Assembly: GCA_000721275.1 (NCBI GenBank)
Contig: JOFO01000033.1
Location: 1 to 64,000 of the forward strand
DNA from: Microtetraspora glauca
GTDB taxonomy: Bacteria; Actinomycetota; Actinomycetes; Streptomycetales; Streptomycetaceae
Direction of reading: 5' to 3'
Length of the DNA stretch: 64,000 nt
A program made the position numbers and the translations under genes. The notes under the pieces are model-generated. The model saw nothing but the letters and a program-made list of their open reading frames with translations, had not been told where the DNA came from and made no database searches. Positions 60,943 to 64,000 of this stretch are shown in pieces. Within the stretch, counting starts at the first letter, position 1, and every line of letters starts with the position of its first letter.

Positions 60943-62214
60943 GTGCGTCGTCGTCTCATCACCAGCACCCTCGCCGTCGTGCTGGTCGTCATCTCCGTGT
61001 TCGGCGTCTCGCTCGTGCTCGTCGAGACGCGGACCATCACCAGCAGCGCCCAGGAGAGCGTCGACGCCGAGGCGCTGCGGATCGTGTCGATCGTCGACAG
61101 CCGGCTGATCGGCGGCGAGCCGGTCAACCCCGACATCCTCGCGGAGCAGAGCGGCGCCAAGCGGTACGCGCTGATCACCATCCCCGGCCGGCCGCCCATC
61201 GAGATCGGCGCCCGCCCCACCGGCAGCGTCATCCGCGGCTACGCGGAGGGCGAGCGCGGCGAGACGGTGATCGTCGAGGAGTCCCGCTCCGCCGTCACCT
61301 CCGAGGTCGGCAGCACCGCGCTGATCATCGTCGCCGTCGCCGGCCTCGCCGTCATCGCCGCCGTCCTCCTCGCCGTACGCCAGGCGAACCGGCTCGCCTC
61401 CCCGCTCACCGACCTCGCCGAGACCGCCGAACGGCTCGGCTCCGGCGACCCGCGCCCCCGGCACAAGCGGTACGGGGTCCCCGAGCTGGACCGCGTCGCG
61501 GACGTGCTGGACGCCTCCGCCGAGCGGATCGCCCGGATGCTCACCGCCGAGCGCCGGCTCGCCGCCGACGCCTCCCACCAGCTCCGTACCCCCCTCACCG
61601 CGCTCTCCATGCGCCTGGAGGAGGTCGCCCTCGCCGACGACCTGGACACGGTCAAGGAGGAGGCGACGATCGCGCTCACCCAGGTCGAGCGCCTCACCGA
61701 CGTCGTCGAACGGCTGCTCACCAACTCCCGGGACCCCCGCTCCGGCTCCGCCGTCGCCTTCGACATCGACGAGGTCGTCAAGCAGCAGATCGAGGAGTGG
61801 CGCCCCGCCTACCGCAGCGCCGGCCGCGCGATCGTCCGCTCCGGCAAGCAGGGCATGCGGGCCATCGGCACCCCCGGCGCGGTCGCCCAGGTCCTCGCCG
61901 CGCTCATCGAGAACTCGCTCATGCACGGCGGCGGCACCGTCGCCCTCCGCACCCGCGTCATCGGCAACCAGTCGGTGATCGAGGTCACCGACGAGGGCCC
62001 GGGCGTCCCCGCCGACCTCGGCGCGCGGATCTTCGAGCGGGCCGTCAGCGGACGCAGCTCCACCGGCATCGGGCTCGCGGTCGCCCGGGACCTCGCCGAG
62101 GCCGACGGCGGACGCCTGGAGCTGCTCCAGCTGCAGCCGCCGGTCTTCGCGCTCTTCCTCAGCCGGGAGGCCCGCAGCGTCGCCCGGGAGGACGCGGAGC
62201 GCCCCGTACGGTGA
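60943..62214 (+). CDS. Sensor histidine kinase
   Basis: 423 residues from GTG 60943 (GGGAGG 4 bases before); an in-frame GTG at 60913 is the alternative. Helix 7-27, an extracytoplasmic segment (28-123), helix 124-146, HAMP-like region, DHp domain with His212 in DASHQLRTPLTAL, and an ATPase domain with IENSLMHGGG (N-box), VTDEGPGV (G1) and STGIGLAVARDLAEADGG (G2). It phosphorylates the preceding response regulator in reply to an unknown signal, perhaps of the envelope. Confidence 0.93.
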   Translation: MRRRLITSTLAVVLVVISVFGVSLVLVETRTITSSAQESVDAEALRIVSIVDSRLIGGEPVNPDILAEQSGAKRYALITIPGRPPIEIGARPTGSVIRGYAEGERGETVIVEESRSAVTSEVGSTALIIVAVAGLAVIAAVLLAVRQANRLASPLTDLAETAERLGSGDPRPRHKRYGVPELDRVADVLDASAERIARMLTAERRLAADASHQLRTPLTALSMRLEEVALADDLDTVKEEATIALTQVERLTDVVERLLTNSRDPRSGSAVAFDIDEVVKQQIEEWRPAYRSAGRAIVRSGKQGMRAIGTPGAVAQVLAALIENSLMHGGGTVALRTRVIGNQSVIEVTDEGPGVPADLGARIFERAVSGRSSTGIGLAVARDLAEADGGRLELLQLQPPVFALFLSREARSVAREDAERPVR

Positions 62215-62237
62215 CGGGGCGCGGCGGGACGGGAGCG

Positions 62238-62255
62238 GGCGCCGTCACAGGCGCC
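62238..62255. terminator. Hairpin between convergent kinase and GtrA genes
   Basis: GGCGCC (62238-62243) and GGCGCC (62250-62255) with a GTCACA loop; flanking CG pairs extend it. Likely shared terminator; modest strength. Confidence 0.45.
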
Positions 62256-62263
62256 GGGAGGCG

Positions 62264-62791
62264 TCACACGTGGTCGGGCTGGCGGCGGCGGGCCTGCCCC
62301 GGCGCCACCGGCTCGGCCTGCTCCAGGAAGGACTCGGCCGTCTGCACGGCCTCCTTCGCGGGCAGCGCCCGGAACACCCAGGTGCGGTACGACCAGAAGC
62401 GGAACAGGGTCGCCACGCCGATGCCGGAGAACTTGAAGAAGTTGCTGGCCAGCGGCGAGTTCCAGCCGAGGCCGTAGGTCGCCGCGTAGAGGATCCCGTT
62501 CTCGATGACCAGCCCGACGAGGCTGAACAGCAGGAAGAGGGTCATCTCCTTGGTGCGGCCCGACTTGTCGCGGTCGCGGTACGTGAAGTAGCGGAACCCC
62601 ACGTAGTTGAAGGCGATGGCCACCACGGTGGCGATCAGGCTGGCCCGCACCACCGGGAGCTCCGTGAGGTGCCGGACGAGGTTGAAGACGGCCAGGTTCA
62701 CCAGGACGCCGAGGCCGCCGACGACTCCGAACTTGGCGACCTCGCGGCCGAGCAGGGCGAGTCGCATGCGCAGCGCGCCGGGTTCGCTCAT
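62264..62791 (-). CDS. GtrA family membrane protein
   Basis: 175 residues, four hydrophobic helices: KFGVVGGLGVLVNLAVFNLV and VVRASLIATVVAIAFNYVGFRYFTY (RYFTYR is typical). GtrA proteins move lipid-linked sugars or act in cell-wall polysaccharide synthesis. ATG 62791 is preferred by similarity of its start with family members; an upstream in-frame ATG at 62842 is possible, and no clear ribosome-binding site decides. Next to purK, on the opposite strand. Confidence 0.88.
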   Translation of the reverse strand: MSEPGALRMRLALLGREVAKFGVVGGLGVLVNLAVFNLVRHLTELPVVRASLIATVVAIAFNYVGFRYFTYRDRDKSGRTKEMTLFLLFSLVGLVIENGILYAATYGLGWNSPLASNFFKFSGIGVATLFRFWSYRTWVFRALPAKEAVQTAESFLEQAEPVAPGQARRRQPDHV

Positions 62792-62961
62792 GGGGGTCGG
62801 TCCGTCCGTCGGGTGACGTCCGGGTGACGTCAACCCACTCATGCTAACCAGCCTCTCCCGTCACCCGCCCGGGTAGCCGGGAAACCTGTGGAAAACCTGG
62901 ACGTACCCCGTCACGCCTTGTGTCAATCCACAGCCGGAAACGTGTTCACGGATGGTGCGGA

Positions 62962-62967
62962 TACCCT
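62962..62967 (+). promoter_or_regulatory. -10 box for leaderless purK
   Basis: TACCCT, six bases before GTG 62974, without a proper ribosome-binding site. Confidence 0.45.
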
Positions 62968-62973
62968 AAGAGG

Positions 62974-64000
62974 GTGACGTTCCCGGTAGTAGGCATGGTC
63001 GGCGGCGGGCAGCTCGCCCGCATGACCCACGAGGCGGGCATCCCCCTCGGCATCAAGTTCAAGCTCCTCAGTGACACCCCGCAGGACTCTGCGGCGCAGG
63101 TGGCCGGCGAGGTCGTCATCGGCGACTACCGCGACCTGGACACGCTCCGCGCGTTCGCGCGCGGCTGCGACGTGATCACCTTCGATCACGAGCACGTCCC
63201 CACCGAGCACCTGCGCGCCCTGGAGGCCGACGGCATCCCCGTCCGCCCCGGGCCCGACGCGCTCGTGCACGCGCAGGACAAGGGCGTGATGCGGGCGCGG
63301 CTCGACGCGATCGGCGCGCCCAGCCCCCGGCACCGCATCGTGGCCGACCCGGCCGACGCGGTCGCGTTCGCGGAGGAGGTCGGCGGCTTCCCGATCATCC
63401 TCAAGACCGTGCGCGGCGGCTACGACGGCAAGGGCGTCTGGTTCGTCCGCACCGCCGAGGACGCCCGCGACCCGTTCCTCGCCGGCGTGCCCGTGCTCGC
63501 CGAGGAGAAGGTCGACTTCGTCCGCGAGCTGGCGGCGAACATCGTCCGCTCCCCGCACGGCCAGGCCGTCGCCTACCCGGTGGTCGAGTCCCGCCAGGTC
63601 GACGGCGTCTGCGACACCGTGATCGCGCCCGCCCCCGACCTGGACGACGAGCTGGCCGGACAGGCCCAGGAACTCGCCCTGCGGATCGCCCAGGAGCTCG
63701 GCGTCGTCGGCCACCTGGCCGTCGAGCTGTTCCAGACCACCGACGGGCGGATCCTCGTCAACGAGCTGGCGATGCGCCCGCACAACTCCGGCCACTGGAC
63801 CATGGACGGCGCGATCACCAGCCAGTTCGCCAACCACGTCCGGGCCGTCCTCGACCTGCCGCTCGGCGACCCGCGCCCGCGCGCCCGCTGGACCGTGATG
63901 TGCAACGTCCTCGGCGGCGACTTCCCGGACATGTACCAGGGCTATCTGCACTGCATGGCCCGGGACCCGCAGCTCAAGATCCACATGTACGGCAAGGACG
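62974..64000 (+). CDS. purK: N5-carboxyaminoimidazole ribonucleotide synthase, 3' end outside window
   Basis: 342 complete codons from GTG 62974 to the window end, no stop. ATP-grasp enzyme of purine synthesis, making N5-CAIR from AIR, bicarbonate and ATP. N-terminal VGMVGGGQLARMTHEAG (Rossmann-like loop), VITFDHEHVP, FPIILKTVRGGYDGKGVW (ATP-grasp), EEKVDFVRELA, and NELAMRPHNSGHWTMDGAITSQF. The family is about 370-390 residues, so only the end is missing. purE usually follows. Confidence 0.95.
   Translation, partial: MTFPVVGMVGGGQLARMTHEAGIPLGIKFKLLSDTPQDSAAQVAGEVVIGDYRDLDTLRAFARGCDVITFDHEHVPTEHLRALEADGIPVRPGPDALVHAQDKGVMRARLDAIGAPSPRHRIVADPADAVAFAEEVGGFPIILKTVRGGYDGKGVWFVRTAEDARDPFLAGVPVLAEEKVDFVRELAANIVRSPHGQAVAYPVVESRQVDGVCDTVIAPAPDLDDELAGQAQELALRIAQELGVVGHLAVELFQTTDGRILVNELAMRPHNSGHWTMDGAITSQFANHVRAVLDLPLGDPRPRARWTVMCNVLGGDFPDMYQGYLHCMARDPQLKIHMYGKD

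Noticed and set aside
62885..62935. DnaA boxes in the CTGTGGAAAACC and AATCCACAG sequences before purK
   Set aside because: Neither matches TTGTCCACA well, and no cluster of boxes or dnaA/dnaN gene is present.

Overview
The window is a very GC-rich, densely coded chromosomal segment of a Streptomyces-type actinomycete. Evidence: strong third-position G/C bias, many GTG and TTG starts, 4-nt start/stop overlaps, leaderless genes with TANNNT boxes, and a tRNA-Leu with a UAA anticodon that matches bldA. Gene order (two rpf genes, eno, divIC, DUF501, ppx, ndh, a cfa-like gene) is a conserved Streptomyces core arrangement. I see no insertion sequence, prophage, rRNA or CRISPR array. I found no in-frame TTA codon in the genes called, reading by eye.

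Layout. 1-9.2 kb: end of a TPR protein, a YfhO-type membrane protein, a polyprenyl-phosphate glycosyltransferase, a SurA-like lipoprotein, mazG, an Rrf2 regulator, a flavohemoprotein and a divergent cytochrome P450. 9.2-18.5 kb: two resuscitation-promoting factors (the second behind a c-di-AMP riboswitch), enolase, DivIC, DUF501, exopolyphosphatase, type II NADH dehydrogenase with a Rex-like box upstream, and a cyclopropane-fatty-acid-synthase-like methyltransferase. 18.6-24.9 kb: a MacB/FtsX-type ABC exporter, the bldA tRNA, a Bax-inhibitor-1 family protein and two proteins of unknown function. 25-31.2 kb: thiolase, SGNH lipase/esterase, cystathionine beta-synthase, a DUF4232 lipoprotein and a MurR/RpiR regulator.

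31.2-41.7 kb: a minus-strand group of three roadblock/LC7 proteins plus a PATAN/DUF4388-like protein, then an SRPBCC protein and an unusual PLP decarboxylase; divergent from these is a histidine-utilisation operon (hutU, an M20 amidohydrolase, hutF, hutI) and a lipoprotein. 41.8-51.9 kb: a surface-glycopolymer locus with an acetyltransferase, a glycosyltransferase, a polysaccharide deacetylase, two membrane proteins and a GH26-like hydrolase, facing a flippase and a DegT/StrS aminotransferase. 52-54.1 kb: a SigB/SigF-type sigma factor divergent from an anti-sigma antagonist and an anti-sigma kinase.

54.2-58.1 kb: a four-gene, translationally coupled surface operon. Its first and last products carry LPKTG and LAETG sortase signals and share one extracellular domain in three copies; the middle two are membrane-tethered proteins with Ig-like or DUF916-like ectodomains. 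This is the best candidate here for an undescribed system. 58.1-64 kb: a POT peptide transporter, a two-component system, a GtrA protein and the start of purK, which runs off the window end.
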